From: Bacteroidetes bacterium ADurb.Bin217
GTDB taxonomy: Bacteria > Bacteroidota > Bacteroidia > Bacteroidales > UBA1715
Assembly (NCBI GenBank): GCA_002069975.1
Contig: MWCJ01000002.1
Location: 1-64,000 of the forward strand
Reading direction: 5' to 3'
Length of the DNA: 64,000 nucleotides
Part shown: positions 28,043 to 38,170 of the stretch, in pieces
Layout of the letters: the number at the start of each line of letters is the position of its first letter
Numbering within the stretch: the stretch's first letter is position 1
The notes under the pieces: generated by a model
What the model saw: only the letters and a program-made list of their open reading frames with translations
Told to the model about the DNA's origin: nothing
Databases searched by the model: none
Made by a program: the position numbers and the translations under genes

Positions 28043-29326
28043 CGCGGGCAAAACCGTTTCTAATTTCACTCCCCGCGAACCTTTTATAAGAATAGTATAG
28101 CCCTGCAAAGCATATGTTTGCAAATATTCAAATACGTCTTGCGAATTTCCAAAATAATGGATATTATCTTGTTGTATTTGCGGCCAATTCCCAACCAAAA
28201 ATATTTTTTCAATAGCTGATTTTTTTATAAAATCAAGAATGGCAGAATGTTCAGCAATAGAAATATCACCTAATTCATACATTTCTCCCAAAATTACCGC
28301 AGTATTTGGTTTTGAAACAGTAACAAATTGCTCCAAAGCTGCACGCATACTAGTAGGGTTAGCATTATACATATCAAGTATTAATGTATTTTTATCCGTT
28401 CTTTGTAATTGTGAACGATTATTTGAAGGAGCGTATGATTCTAATGCAACCTTTATATCACACATTGGCACTTCAAAAAAATGTCCGATACAAGCAGCTG
28501 CCAACATATTTTTAATATTGTAATTTCCGAATAATTGAGATTGCACATACTCAGAATCCGAACCAATATGTAAGGTAAATGCAGCAAAAAATGCAGAAGC
28601 ATCAACAATACCATATATAGAAGTTAGAGGACTCAGAGCATATTGTTCTACATGAATTCCTTTGGGAGTGTTACTTGTCAACAATTCATTTTCGGCATCT
28701 TGAAAAAGAATACCATTGGTAGAAGCAACTTGTGTATAGAGCTCCAACTTAGTTTGAATTACCATTTCAAAACTACCAAAACCTTCAATATGCCCCTTCC
28801 CAATATTTGTAATTATACCGCAATCGGGAATTGACAAAGCACTTAATTGAGCAATCTCATTTGGATGATTTGCACCCATTTCAACAACGGCAATTTCAGT
28901 TTCGGGAGTTATAGAAAGTAATGTAAGTGGCACACCAATATGATTATTCAAATTACCTTTCGTATACAATACAGTATATTTTTTTGCCAACACAGCGGCA
29001 ATTAATTCTTTAGTCGTTGTTTTTCCATTTGTTCCGGTAATACCAACAACTTTTGCCTTACACTGCAATCTATGATACTGTGCCAATTGTTGCATAAATT
29101 CCAACACCTGAGGAACATATATACATTTTGATTCATGTAACAATGCAATATCATCAACTACAGCATATGCAGCTCCTTTTGCAATTGCATCTTTAGCAAA
29201 TGAATTTCCATTGAAATTAGCACCCGTTAAAGCAAAAAAGATACTTTGAGGAACAATAGCACGAGTATCGGTTGTAACAATAGGATGTGATAAAAAAATC
29301 TGTGTATAAAACTCTTGAACTGTCAT
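28037..29326 (-). CDS. murF: UDP-N-acetylmuramoyl-tripeptide--D-alanyl-D-alanine ligase
   Basis: Adds the D-Ala-D-Ala dipeptide to the peptidoglycan precursor, using ATP. The 429-residue protein shows the ATP site VVGITGTNGKTTTKEL near residue 97, the Mur-ligase segment VVEMGANHPNEI and the C-terminal binding region LILDMYNANPTSM. It lies downstream of gldJ on the same strand, with a terminator in between. murF next to gldJ is also known from gliding Flavobacteriia. Confidence 0.96.
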   Translation of the reverse strand: MTVQEFYTQIFLSHPIVTTDTRAIVPQSIFFALTGANFNGNSFAKDAIAKGAAYAVVDDIALLHESKCIYVPQVLEFMQQLAQYHRLQCKAKVVGITGTNGKTTTKELIAAVLAKKYTVLYTKGNLNNHIGVPLTLLSITPETEIAVVEMGANHPNEIAQLSALSIPDCGIITNIGKGHIEGFGSFEMVIQTKLELYTQVASTNGILFQDAENELLTSNTPKGIHVEQYALSPLTSIYGIVDASAFFAAFTLHIGSDSEYVQSQLFGNYNIKNMLAAACIGHFFEVPMCDIKVALESYAPSNNRSQLQRTDKNTLILDMYNANPTSMRAALEQFVTVSKPNTAVILGEMYELGDISIAEHSAILDFIKKSAIEKIFLVGNWPQIQQDNIHYFGNSQDVFEYLQTYALQGYTILIKGSRGVKLETVLPAL

Positions 29327-29377
29327 AGCAATACGTATAAATTATGGCAATAAAAATAATAAAAAGTAGGGATAAAA

Positions 29378-29401
29378 AAAAAGCCCCGAGTGGGGCTTTT
29401 T
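29378..29401 (-). terminator. Terminator after gldJ
   Basis: AAAAAGCCCC (29378-29387) pairs with GGGGCTTTTT (29392-29401) around GAGT. On the minus strand it is followed by a long run of T, so it ends transcription of gldJ before murF. The stem is symmetrical and could also act on the plus strand. Confidence 0.88.
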
Positions 29402-29420
29402 ATATGAGTTTAAATGTTTT

Positions 29421-30941
29421 TTATCTTTGGAATGAAGTTGGACTTCCCACACGTGTCATTGCACAACGGAAACCAATATCATCTGTAGATTTTGTTTCAT
29501 CAAGGAAACGACGAGAACCTGGAGACAAATAGTATGCACGGTCTTTCCAGCTACCACCTTTATACACACGAGTATGATCATTTACTAAAGTATACCAACC
29601 AGCTTCTGTATATAAATCTTCTTTTTTAGTATTTTTTTGTTGATACATTAAATTAGAACCAGCTAATTTTTCAGGATCATCAATTTCTTCTCGATAATCA
29701 ATACTTGAAGTCTGATCTCCATCTAAATAGTTGATATTATCAGATTTGCGATAATTCATTCTACCATACGCATCATCTTCGGTAACACCTTCTTTAACCA
29801 TTCTACCTAATGAATCTCTTTCTGCAAATGTACCCTTACCCTCTTCACCAAGTTGGTATTTATCATATACATTACCACGATAAGGTCTAAATTCATCAAC
29901 ATCACCGGAAGTTACAGCACGATATACATCAAGTACCCATTCGTTAACATTACCAGCCATACAGTATAATCCATAATCATTTGGCCAGTATGATAAAACA
30001 GGAGCTGTAATATCAGCCATATCATTCAAATATCCAGCAACACCCATTTGATCGCCACGACCTCTTGTGTAGTTAGCCATCATTTGACCACGACTTTTAA
30101 CTTCCGGATTACGTAAATGATGACCATTCCATGGGAACATTCTACGCTCATAAATACGCTCATCAACAGAGTTACCGATAAGAGCTAAAGCTGCATATTC
30201 CCATTCAGCTTCAGTTGGGAGTCGATATTTAGGTAATAATATACCATCTTCTTCGCGAACTATACGAGTTCCTTCGCTATTTGATGGATTATAATCTTGC
30301 ACGTTACTTTTTACAGAACCTTCATATAAACCATTCATATAAGATTCTACGTTAAAGTTTTCCAATCCGATTTGCTCCGGATTTTCATTTAAAACTCCTT
30401 CGCGAATTAAAATACGTTCGTTTACACGGTCTGTTCGCCAAATACAAAAATCATTAGCTTGCAACCAACTGATACCAACTACTGGATAATTTTGGTACGC
30501 AGGGTGACGGAAATAATGTTGAATATACGGCTCATTGTATCCCAATTTACTTCTCCAAACCAACGTATCAGGTAATGCAGCCCAAAATACATTACGGTTT
30601 TCAACAAATACACGGCTAATCCAATGTAAATATTCACGATAGTCCATATTACGTATTTCCGTTTCGTCCATATAAAATGAAGAAACTGATACTTTTCTGG
30701 TAACATTATTCCAATCGTACATTACATCTTGTTGAACAGCACCCATCATAAATGAACCACCTTCAACAAGTACTAAGCCCGGACCGGTTTCTTGTTCGTA
30801 AAAATCATCGTACTTTTGGAAACCGCCATTATTAGAATCATTGTAATTCCAGCCTGTAACTGAAGAAACGTCATCAGCACACGAACTCATAATTATAAGC
30901 CCTACTGATATTGAATACATCAAAAGATTCTTAATATTCAT
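29421..30941 (-). CDS. gldJ: Gliding motility/T9SS lipoprotein GldJ
   Basis: An outer-membrane lipoprotein required for T9SS function and, in gliding species, motility. The start at 30941 gives a signal peptide ending LIIMSSC. ATGs at 30950 and 30965 are less likely. After the lipidated Cys come VTGWNYND and GPGLVLVEGGSFMMG, then a formylglycine-generating-enzyme-like (FGE-sulfatase) domain with METEIRN-like, RLPTEAEWEYAA, GNVNEWVLDVY and the closing KGGSWKDRAY and GFRCAM. The TGWNYND opening and porU-porV next door favour GldJ over its paralogue GldK. It follows the PorP/SprF-like gene by 21-45 bases. Confidence 0.88.
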   Translation of the reverse strand: MNIKNLLMYSISVGLIIMSSCADDVSSVTGWNYNDSNNGGFQKYDDFYEQETGPGLVLVEGGSFMMGAVQQDVMYDWNNVTRKVSVSSFYMDETEIRNMDYREYLHWISRVFVENRNVFWAALPDTLVWRSKLGYNEPYIQHYFRHPAYQNYPVVGISWLQANDFCIWRTDRVNERILIREGVLNENPEQIGLENFNVESYMNGLYEGSVKSNVQDYNPSNSEGTRIVREEDGILLPKYRLPTEAEWEYAALALIGNSVDERIYERRMFPWNGHHLRNPEVKSRGQMMANYTRGRGDQMGVAGYLNDMADITAPVLSYWPNDYGLYCMAGNVNEWVLDVYRAVTSGDVDEFRPYRGNVYDKYQLGEEGKGTFAERDSLGRMVKEGVTEDDAYGRMNYRKSDNINYLDGDQTSSIDYREEIDDPEKLAGSNLMYQQKNTKKEDLYTEAGWYTLVNDHTRVYKGGSWKDRAYYLSPGSRRFLDETKSTDDIGFRCAMTRVGSPTSFQR

Positions 30942-30986
30942 AATTGTCATTTTTATATAATACACTCTATACTTTTTTCTAACTCA

Positions 30987-31970
30987 TTAAAAAAGAGGGG
31001 CTTTAACCGCCTCATACTTTTTTCTTTTTGTTATACAATCAAAATTATAACTTAAAGAAACTTCGTGAGAATTAAAATTATTCTTTATATAAGAATTAAT
31101 TGAAACATCACAATTGTATGCAAATTTAAACTTTTTTTCAAAAAATCCAACAAAAACTTCAAAAGATTCTGCATCAACAGGTAAATTTTGTCGGTAACCA
31201 CCTCCAAATTGTATTCTACCCTTTTGTGCAATCATGCCGATTTGCGTATACGAAACTAATGGTGAAATAGTTACATGCACATATGGATACATAACTATTA
31301 AATACTTCTTAGTGAATGCTTTAGTTGTAGAAAACTCAGTCCCGGCATAGAGTAAAATCACCGGTTCTAATGGGTAATTTTTAGAGTGATTTTTACCAAA
31401 TACCGATTGAATATGTTTAGCTGTTACACCTGCAAAAAAATTATCGCTATAGAGCAAAAAAGCAGGCTCAACAGTTCCAAATAATGATTTTTCATCAAAA
31501 AAAACTTCGTTTGTTTGTTCTAAATCTTCTGAAAAAGGATTAAGCATATCGGAAAAAACTAAATTTTTTGTTTGAATCTTTGTTTGTACTACACCAAAAG
31601 ATAGTGCTGTTTTGAAAAATAGTTTCTTACGTATTTGAAATTCTTTTGCATAAATTCCTTGAAATAAAGTAGAATAATATATCGAATTTTGAATATCATG
31701 AATAAAATAAAACCCGATATCACTTTTTAATTGAGACACATACATATCAAAGGATATAAAATTTGAAGCATAGCCTCCGTCTATTGACGCATATCGAGTT
31801 CTATACGATGTATACGCATGTGGACAATTTGTGATTCCGGCAAATGCAGGATTTGTATAAATATAATTCGTATGACTTTGCGAAAAATCTGGTGTTTGAG
31901 CATAACTCACCATTGAATTTACCACAAGTAATATTCCGAAAAATTTATATTTTATCTCTTTTATTATCAA
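30987..31970 (-). CDS. PorP/SprF-family outer-membrane protein
   Basis: A 327-residue predicted beta-barrel of the T9SS-associated PorP/SprF family. A signal peptide ends in VSYAQ, then the diagnostic opening PDFSQSHTNYIYTNPAFAG. Repeated amphipathic strands follow, including FGGGYRQNLP near residue 255. PorP is a core T9SS component, whereas SprF-like members assist surface display of particular adhesins. Which applies here cannot be told, as no large adhesin gene is adjacent. It is divergent from porU and upstream of gldJ on the same strand. A -7-like box (minus strand, 31991-31998) lies 20 bases before the start. Confidence 0.85.
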   Translation of the reverse strand: MIIKEIKYKFFGILLVVNSMVSYAQTPDFSQSHTNYIYTNPAFAGITNCPHAYTSYRTRYASIDGGYASNFISFDMYVSQLKSDIGFYFIHDIQNSIYYSTLFQGIYAKEFQIRKKLFFKTALSFGVVQTKIQTKNLVFSDMLNPFSEDLEQTNEVFFDEKSLFGTVEPAFLLYSDNFFAGVTAKHIQSVFGKNHSKNYPLEPVILLYAGTEFSTTKAFTKKYLIVMYPYVHVTISPLVSYTQIGMIAQKGRIQFGGGYRQNLPVDAESFEVFVGFFEKKFKFAYNCDVSINSYIKNNFNSHEVSLSYNFDCITKRKKYEAVKAPLF

Positions 31971-31990
31971 GTTTTACTATTTTTACGCGT

Positions 31991-31998
31991 CAAAAATA
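31991..31998 (-). promoter_or_regulatory. -7-like element for the PorP/SprF-like gene
   Basis: On the minus strand this reads TATTTTTG, matching TAnnTTTG, in the 77-base gap shared with porU. No TTG is seen at the -33 position. Confidence 0.35.
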
Positions 31999-32047
31999 CT
32001 ATTTCATATTGTATTTACGTATTATACCGGTTTATATTTTATAGCAC

Positions 32048-35000
32048 ATGAAAATTTTATACTCATGCATAGTTTGTTTTCTTTACTTGTTGACTTTTCT
32101 GTCATCACAAGCTCAATCGGTATTATCTAAAGGAACATGGGCAAAAATTTCTGTAACCGAATCGGGAGTTTATAAAATAACATACGACGAATTACTGGGA
32201 ATGGGATTTTCAAACCCTACAGCTATTAGCATTTATGGAAACGGAGCGCGCACACTTTCGTTGCAAAACCCAGAGGAATTACCTTCGGTTCTGCATGAAA
32301 TAGCTATTTTAGTTGATAAAGGCACCGATAATGTGTTTAATTCGGGTGATTATTTACTATTTTATGGTCAAGCTACAACCGGATGGAATTTTGATACAAC
32401 AAAAAAACAATTTAATTATAACAACCATCCGTATTGTCAAACAAATTATTACTACATCACAGATAAACAGGCAACTAAATACATTCAAACAGCAGCAACA
32501 CCAAATCTACCATACACTAAAACAGTTAACTCGTTCGACGATATGTATATCTATGAACAAAATACAATAAATCCCATAAAATCGGGACGAATGTGGTTTG
32601 AAACTATGGGAAATAAAACGATTTCATTTTCTATACCGCATCTAATTATTAGTAAACCGATTACTATTCATACGCAAGTTGCAGGCAGACATAATACATG
32701 GGGTAACATGTTTATTAAAATTAACAATCAAGCATTTGATACTATTCAAGTATGGGGGACAACTTCAAATTCACCTTATGCTGTTTTAAAATCAAGTCGC
32801 AAGCAATACATTAACAATTCTACGACTCTAAATCTCAATATTTATGCGGGATTTTCGGGTGTCGACAGTCGTTCATATATAGATTTTTGCTCAATTCATG
32901 CACGCAGCAATTTAACATTTCAAAATACACAACTACACTTTAGAGATACAGCTTCAGTTGGACCAAACACCTCAGCACAATTTCAAATTACATCTAATTC
33001 GCAAGCAACAGTGTGGGATATAACAAATCCGGAATTTCCTCAAAAAATAACAACTCAATTCTCAAACAACACCCTGACATTTACCAGTGATGTATCAACA
33101 TTACGAGAATTTATAACATTTTCTAACCAGTATAAATCAGTAACATTTGTATCGGCAATACAAAACCAAGACTTACTTTCGGATACCGATTACGATATGC
33201 TCATAATTTATAATAATCCCTTATTTATACCTTATGCCCAGCAAATAGCAGATGTTCACCAAACTTATGACAATATGCGTACAAGAATAGTTTCGCAGCA
33301 AGATATATTTACCGAATTTTCTGCCGGCAGAATTGATGTAAGTGCTCTTCGAAATTATATTCGTTGGGTTTACACAAAAAACAACGGCACATTACAATAT
33401 GTACTTTTATTTGGCGATGGCACCTATAATAATAATTTATGTTCAAATAACAGTAGCTACATTGCAACATTTCAATCATTAGAAAGTTTATATTCACATT
33501 CATCGTTTGTTTCCGACGATTTTTTTGGAATGCTGCAAAAAGGAGAAGGTGTAACACCGGAAGACACATTTGTTGGCGAATTAGACATTGCAATAGGTCG
33601 TTTTCCTGTAAATACAGAAAAAGAAGCAGAAGCTGTAGTTGCAAAAACTATAGATTACATTACGAAACCAGCTTACCGTGGCGACTGGCAAAATATACTG
33701 TGTTTACTTGCCGACGATGCCGACGAAAATCAGACCTTTCATATGACCGATGCCGATAAATTAGCACAAAATATACTTGAAACATATCCATATTTTAATA
33801 TCGAAAAAATTTACCTTGATGCATACAAACAAATAATTCGCAGTGCCGGACAACGTTATCCCGATGCAAACACAGCTGTAAACGAGCGAATGAAAAAAGG
33901 GTGTTTAGTATTTAATTATACAGGACACGGCAGCGAAATTCAAATGGCAGCAGAAAATATAATAAATGCTTCAGCCATAGAATCATGGAAAAATGGCAAC
34001 AAATTACCTCTTTTTATAACAGCATCATGCGAAATAGCTCGATTCGATGAACCCTCAATTACTTCATTGGGCGAAAAATTTATTTTACAACATAATGGTG
34101 GTGCTGTTGCATTATTTACTACTACGAGAGTTGTGTATGCGTTTTCAAATTACACACTCAATAATAATATATACAAATATCTATTTACGAAAGATGAATT
34201 GGGCAAACCTATTTCGATAGGTGAAGCATTTGTTCAAGCAAAAAAAGTTACACCTAATGATTTTAATCAAAACAAACGGAGCTTTACTCTTTTTGGCGAT
34301 CCGGCTTTACGACTAGCTGTTCCTGAATTAAGTATGCATATTGATTCAATTCAAAATATGCCAATAGCAAGTTTTACCGACACCTTACAATCTAAAACAA
34401 TTGTAACAATAAGCGGCTCTATTAAGAATTTTGAAGATGAAGTTCAGCAAGAATATTCAGGTACTGCATATATAAAAGTGTTTGACAAATCACAAAAAAT
34501 TTCAACATTAGGAAATGATGGTAATACCCCTATAGATTTTACAATTCAAAACAATATTCTGTTTCAAGGTAAAACTAGCGTTACAAACGGGCGTTTTTCA
34601 TCTGAATTTATAATTCCACAAGATATATATTACTTTAAAGGTAATGGGAAAATTAGTTTGTATTGCACAAACGACAGTATTCAAGGAACCGGGTATACGC
34701 ATGTTCCAATAAATGGAACAAATGCCTTTGCCGAAATTGACAGTATTGGTCCTCAAATACGATTATTTATGGGCGATACCCTATTTACATCGGGAGAAAT
34801 AACAAGTCAAACCCCTACTCTTTTGGTATATGTATATGACCAGTCAGGAATAAATATATCTGATGCCGCTATAGGTCATAGTATTACCTTAATACTTAAC
34901 GATGATTTTTCGAATCCAATTATACTTAATGAATTCTATTCTGCATCACTTAACACATACCAATACGGTACAATTCAATACCCGTTTTCTACCTTACCAG

Positions 35001-35401
35001 AAGGCACTCATACTATATATATAAAGGTATGGGATACTCACAACAACATGTCGGAAGAAAGCATAGAATTTAGAGTTGTACACAACTCAAACATTACACT
35101 ATATAATATATACACATTTCCCAACCCAATGAAAGACAACGTACATTTTCATATACAACATAATCAAGAATTAGAAAACATACGTGTACGTATAGTGCTC
35201 TATAATACAAGCGGCATGCGAGTGAAAACCATAGAACAAGAAATGCAACCACAAGGATATACTGAGCAATCGATTCTGTGGGATGGCACTACAGATTCGG
35301 GGTCACATATAGAGCCGGGCATATATCCATTTACTGTAGAATTAACTACAGAACAAGGAACAACAATACGTGGAAATCAAAAAATTTTAGTAATAAAATA
35401 A
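32048..35401 (+). CDS. porU: Type IX secretion C-terminal signal peptidase PorU
   Basis: The surface sortase-like protease of the T9SS. It removes the C-terminal sorting domain of cargo proteins and joins them to anionic lipopolysaccharide. The 1117-residue protein has a signal peptide (ending SSQAQ) and an N-terminal beta domain. A gingipain-type C25 peptidase domain has catalytic H627 (FNYTGHGSE) and C661 (FITASCEIARFD). A C-terminal tail has FPNPMKDNVHF and a FlgD-like WDGTTDSGSHIEPGIYPF. The order gldJ / porU-porV is known from Flavobacteriia. It is divergent from the PorP/SprF-like gene. Confidence 0.94.
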   Translation: MKILYSCIVCFLYLLTFLSSQAQSVLSKGTWAKISVTESGVYKITYDELLGMGFSNPTAISIYGNGARTLSLQNPEELPSVLHEIAILVDKGTDNVFNSGDYLLFYGQATTGWNFDTTKKQFNYNNHPYCQTNYYYITDKQATKYIQTAATPNLPYTKTVNSFDDMYIYEQNTINPIKSGRMWFETMGNKTISFSIPHLIISKPITIHTQVAGRHNTWGNMFIKINNQAFDTIQVWGTTSNSPYAVLKSSRKQYINNSTTLNLNIYAGFSGVDSRSYIDFCSIHARSNLTFQNTQLHFRDTASVGPNTSAQFQITSNSQATVWDITNPEFPQKITTQFSNNTLTFTSDVSTLREFITFSNQYKSVTFVSAIQNQDLLSDTDYDMLIIYNNPLFIPYAQQIADVHQTYDNMRTRIVSQQDIFTEFSAGRIDVSALRNYIRWVYTKNNGTLQYVLLFGDGTYNNNLCSNNSSYIATFQSLESLYSHSSFVSDDFFGMLQKGEGVTPEDTFVGELDIAIGRFPVNTEKEAEAVVAKTIDYITKPAYRGDWQNILCLLADDADENQTFHMTDADKLAQNILETYPYFNIEKIYLDAYKQIIRSAGQRYPDANTAVNERMKKGCLVFNYTGHGSEIQMAAENIINASAIESWKNGNKLPLFITASCEIARFDEPSITSLGEKFILQHNGGAVALFTTTRVVYAFSNYTLNNNIYKYLFTKDELGKPISIGEAFVQAKKVTPNDFNQNKRSFTLFGDPALRLAVPELSMHIDSIQNMPIASFTDTLQSKTIVTISGSIKNFEDEVQQEYSGTAYIKVFDKSQKISTLGNDGNTPIDFTIQNNILFQGKTSVTNGRFSSEFIIPQDIYYFKGNGKISLYCTNDSIQGTGYTHVPINGTNAFAEIDSIGPQIRLFMGDTLFTSGEITSQTPTLLVYVYDQSGINISDAAIGHSITLILNDDFSNPIILNEFYSASLNTYQYGTIQYPFSTLPEGTHTIYIKVWDTHNNMSEESIEFRVVHNSNITLYNIYTFPNPMKDNVHFHIQHNQELENIRVRIVLYNTSGMRVKTIEQEMQPQGYTEQSILWDGTTDSGSHIEPGIYPFTVELTTEQGTTIRGNQKILVIK

Positions 35402-35428
35402 TATGGTCTGCATACTAAAATTAAACTA

Positions 35429-35458
35429 TTTGAGTTACAAAGAAAAATTATATATTTG
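35429..35458 (+). promoter_or_regulatory. Promoter for porV
   Basis: TTTG at 35429-35432 precedes TATATTTG at 35451-35458 by 18 bases, a good Bacteroidota promoter match in the 90-base gap after porU. It suggests that porV has its own promoter as well as any read-through from porU. Confidence 0.7.
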
Positions 35459-35491
35459 CATTTTAAACATTGAATTTAACAAATTAAACTC

Positions 35492-36715
35492 ATGAATACA
35501 AAAATCCGGTTAGTATCTACAATTGCAATATTCTGCTCATTTATATCAATTCAAGCACAAGTTGGCGATGAATACCATGGAGTAACAAGTCAAAATTTAT
35601 CACAAGAATACAATGTTATTACCACAGCTGTTCCGTTTATGACAATTACACCCGATTCTCGTTCGGGTGGTATGGGCGATGTAGGAGCAGCTACTCCTAC
35701 CGACGTATGGTCGCAAAGTTGGAATGCTTCAAAATATGCACTTTCAGAAAAGGACATGTCGGCAGGTATTTCGTACACACCATGGCTAGAAAATATGGGA
35801 ATAAAAGATATAAATTTAATATATGCCGCAGGATATAAAAAACTAAAACAAACCGAAGCTGTTGGAGCATCACTTCGATATTTTTCGTTAGGAGAAATTC
35901 CTGCATACGATGACAACGGTAATGCCGCAGGATATACTATTTCTCCAAAAGAATATGCATTTGACCTTTCATATTCTCGTTTTTTATCTGACTATTTCGT
36001 AATGGCAATGACCGGACGATTTATATATTCGAATCTTACCGGTGATACTGACCCCGATTATAAACCAGGCAAATCGGTAGCCGCCGACATATCAGGTACA
36101 TTTTTCAAAGAATTAACAAATAAAAATTTACTTACAATTGGGTTTAATCTTTCGAATTTAGGTTCTAAAATAGCATATTCATCGACTCAAAAAGATTTTA
36201 TACCTACGAACTTAAAATTAGGGGCAGGTTATAAATTAGCAATTGACAATTATAACAAAGTAGGCTTTTATTTAGACCTCAACAAATTATTGGTACCTAC
36301 GCCACCTAAAAAAATATTTGAAACCGATAGTTTAGGTAATCAAGTTGAAGTAATTTTTGGTAACGATGACGAAAATCTTTCTCCTGTTTCAGGAATGTTC
36401 CAATCGTTTGCCGATGCACCGGGTGGTTTCAAAGAAGAAATGAAAGAATTTATAGTTTCGGGAGGATTAGAGTATTGGTATAATGAGCAATTTGCCATTC
36501 GTGCCGGTTATTTTCATGAAGCAGAAACCAAAGGTGACAGAAAATTCTTTACAGCAGGTGCCGGATTACGATTAAATGTATTTGGATTAGATTTTTCGTA
36601 TTTAATTCCGGTAAACGGCACAAATTCTCCAATAGCAAACACCTTCCGTTTTTCACTTACATTTGATTTCGACGGCTTAGCACAAGAGAGTAAATCAAGC
36701 ATGGATGCAATGTAA
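35492..36715 (+). CDS. porV: Type IX secretion outer-membrane shuttle protein PorV
   Basis: A FadL-like outer-membrane protein that receives T9SS cargo at the translocon and hands it to the PorU attachment complex. The 407-residue protein has a signal peptide ending SIQAQ, then TAVPFMTITPDSRSGGMGD, the diagnostic opening of the family, followed by GDVGAATPTDVWSQSWNASK. Barrel strands continue to the end, including FAIRAGYFHEAETKGDRKFF and a final aromatic strand. It follows porU and is 7 bases from the ispF start. Confidence 0.93.
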   Translation: MNTKIRLVSTIAIFCSFISIQAQVGDEYHGVTSQNLSQEYNVITTAVPFMTITPDSRSGGMGDVGAATPTDVWSQSWNASKYALSEKDMSAGISYTPWLENMGIKDINLIYAAGYKKLKQTEAVGASLRYFSLGEIPAYDDNGNAAGYTISPKEYAFDLSYSRFLSDYFVMAMTGRFIYSNLTGDTDPDYKPGKSVAADISGTFFKELTNKNLLTIGFNLSNLGSKIAYSSTQKDFIPTNLKLGAGYKLAIDNYNKVGFYLDLNKLLVPTPPKKIFETDSLGNQVEVIFGNDDENLSPVSGMFQSFADAPGGFKEEMKEFIVSGGLEYWYNEQFAIRAGYFHEAETKGDRKFFTAGAGLRLNVFGLDFSYLIPVNGTNSPIANTFRFSLTFDFDGLAQESKSSMDAM

Positions 36716-36722
36716 TAATACA

Positions 36723-37202
36723 ATGAATTTTCGCGTAGGACAAGGATACGATGTTCACCAGTTAGCCGAAGGATTACCTTTTATATTAGGTGGTATACCC
36801 ATACCTCATTCTCATGGCATGGTGGCACATTCCGATGGAGATGTTTTACTTCATGCTATATGTGATGCATTGTTAGGAGCTGCCGGAATGCGTGATATTG
36901 GATATCACTTTCCCGACACATCACAAGATTTTAAAAATATAGATAGTAGAATTTTGTTGCGAAAAACTCTGGAATTAATTACAGCACAAGGCTGGCGAAT
37001 AGCAAATATTGACGCTACGGTATGTTTACAAAAACCAAAATTATTACCGTATATTCCACAAATGCAACAAACAATAGCCGAAGATTTGCAAGTAACTATC
37101 AATCAAATTTCAATAAAAGCAACTACTACAGAACGATTAGGTTTTGTAGGACGCGAAGAAGGCATAGCTACTCATGCTGTAGCCTTATTGTTAGGAGAAT
37201 AA
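36723..37202 (+). CDS. ispF: 2-C-methyl-D-erythritol 2,4-cyclodiphosphate synthase
   Basis: Cyclises 4-diphosphocytidyl-methylerythritol 2-phosphate in the MEP isoprenoid pathway. The ATG at 36723 (MNFRVGQGYDVHQL) gives 159 residues, the usual size. An in-frame start at 36705 overlaps porV and adds six unlike residues. The zinc ligands are in GYDVH and in AHSDGDVLLHAICDALLGA, and the C-terminal TTTERLGFVGREEGI forms the substrate site. It converges with pyrF with an 10-base gap and no clear terminator. Confidence 0.96.
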   Translation: MNFRVGQGYDVHQLAEGLPFILGGIPIPHSHGMVAHSDGDVLLHAICDALLGAAGMRDIGYHFPDTSQDFKNIDSRILLRKTLELITAQGWRIANIDATVCLQKPKLLPYIPQMQQTIAEDLQVTINQISIKATTTERLGFVGREEGIATHAVALLLGE

Positions 37203-37212
37203 CTTGTTGTGT

Positions 37213-38043
37213 TTACAATAAGGTCGAAAACCGAGCTAACAAATCAGACATTTCTATTTGCATTTCTTGAGCTTTACGAGCAGCAACTTGAGCAAATTTC
37301 TCAGTAGAATCGGCAAATATTATTGCTCGCGAAGAATTCACCAGTAATCCACATTCGGTATTCATGCCATATTGAGCCACATCAGACAAACTACCGCCTT
37401 GAGCTCCTACACCAGGCACCAATAAAAAATGATTTGGTGCTACACTCCTAATATCTTGCAACATATCGGCTTTAGTAGCTCCAACTACATACATCATATT
37501 TTCGGACGAACCCCACTTTTGTGAAGTTGTAATTACTTGTTTATACAAAGGAGTATTATTCGACTCTAAACATTGAAAATCAAAGGCTCCCTTATTTGAG
37601 GTTAATGCTAATAAAATTACCCATTTGTTTGAATACGATAAAAACGGGGTAACAGAATCTTCGCCCATATAAGGAGCTACAGTAACCGAGTGAAAAGGTA
37701 AATTTTCGAAAAAAGCCTGTGCATACATTTTCGACGTATTACCAATATCACCACGTTTTGCATCGGCAATTATAAAAATATCGGGGTAATTGGCAACTAT
37801 ATACCGAACTGTTTTTTCTAAACTTTGCCATCCACGAATACCGTAACATTCATAAAACGCTATATTTGGCTTATAAGCAACAGTATAGGGCGCTGTAGCA
37901 TCAATTATTTGTTTGTTAAATTCAAAAATCGGATCATCACATGAGTGTAAATGAGCAGGTATTTTAGTAATTTCAGTATCGAGACCAACGCATAAAAAAC
38001 TGCGTTTTTTTTGAATATTTGCTATAAGTTCTTGTTTATTCAT
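37213..38043 (-). CDS. pyrF: Orotidine 5'-phosphate decarboxylase (long type)
   Basis: Last step of UMP synthesis. About 276 residues from the ATG at 38043 ([10 protein letters not shown]). A start at 38049 adds two residues. This is the longer group of the family, with [10 protein letters not shown] near the N-terminus, the catalytic segment [18 protein letters not shown] near residue 95, and PGVGAQGG near residue 220. A -7-like box TATTTTTG (minus strand, 38073-38080) with a TTG 21 bases upstream lies about 30 bases before the start. Confidence 0.95.
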   Translation of the reverse strand: MNKQELIANIQKKRSFLCVGLDTEITKIPAHLHSCDDPIFEFNKQIIDATAPYTVAYKPNIAFYECYGIRGWQSLEKTVRYIVANYPDIFIIADAKRGDIGNTSKMYAQAFFENLPFHSVTVAPYMGEDSVTPFLSYSNKWVILLALTSNKGAFDFQCLESNNTPLYKQVITTSQKWGSSENMMYVVGATKADMLQDIRSVAPNHFLLVPGVGAQGGSLSDVAQYGMNTECGLLVNSSRAIIFADSTEKFAQVAARKAQEMQIEMSDLLARFSTLL

Positions 38044-38072
38044 AATCAAGTGTAAATCTAATTTTTAAAAGT

Positions 38073-38104
38073 CAAAAATACGACTATTTTTAAAAGTGAA
38101 GCAA
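38073..38104 (-). promoter_or_regulatory. Probable pyrF promoter
   Basis: On the minus strand TTG (38104-38102) is followed after 21 bases by TATTTTTG (38080-38073). The spacer is slightly long, but both boxes match the Bacteroidota form. Confidence 0.5.
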
Positions 38105-38170
38105 TGTATTCTCTCTGTTTTGAAGTAAAAAACTATTTTAAATTTTCATTCTTATACAAAATTCAAATCC

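Noticed and set aside
29421-30941. Annotating the FGE-sulfatase-like lipoprotein as GldK
   Set aside because: The VTGWNYND opening, the GPGLVLVEGGSF segment and the porU-porV neighbours fit GldJ better. GldK would be expected beside gldL-gldM-gldN, which are absent here.
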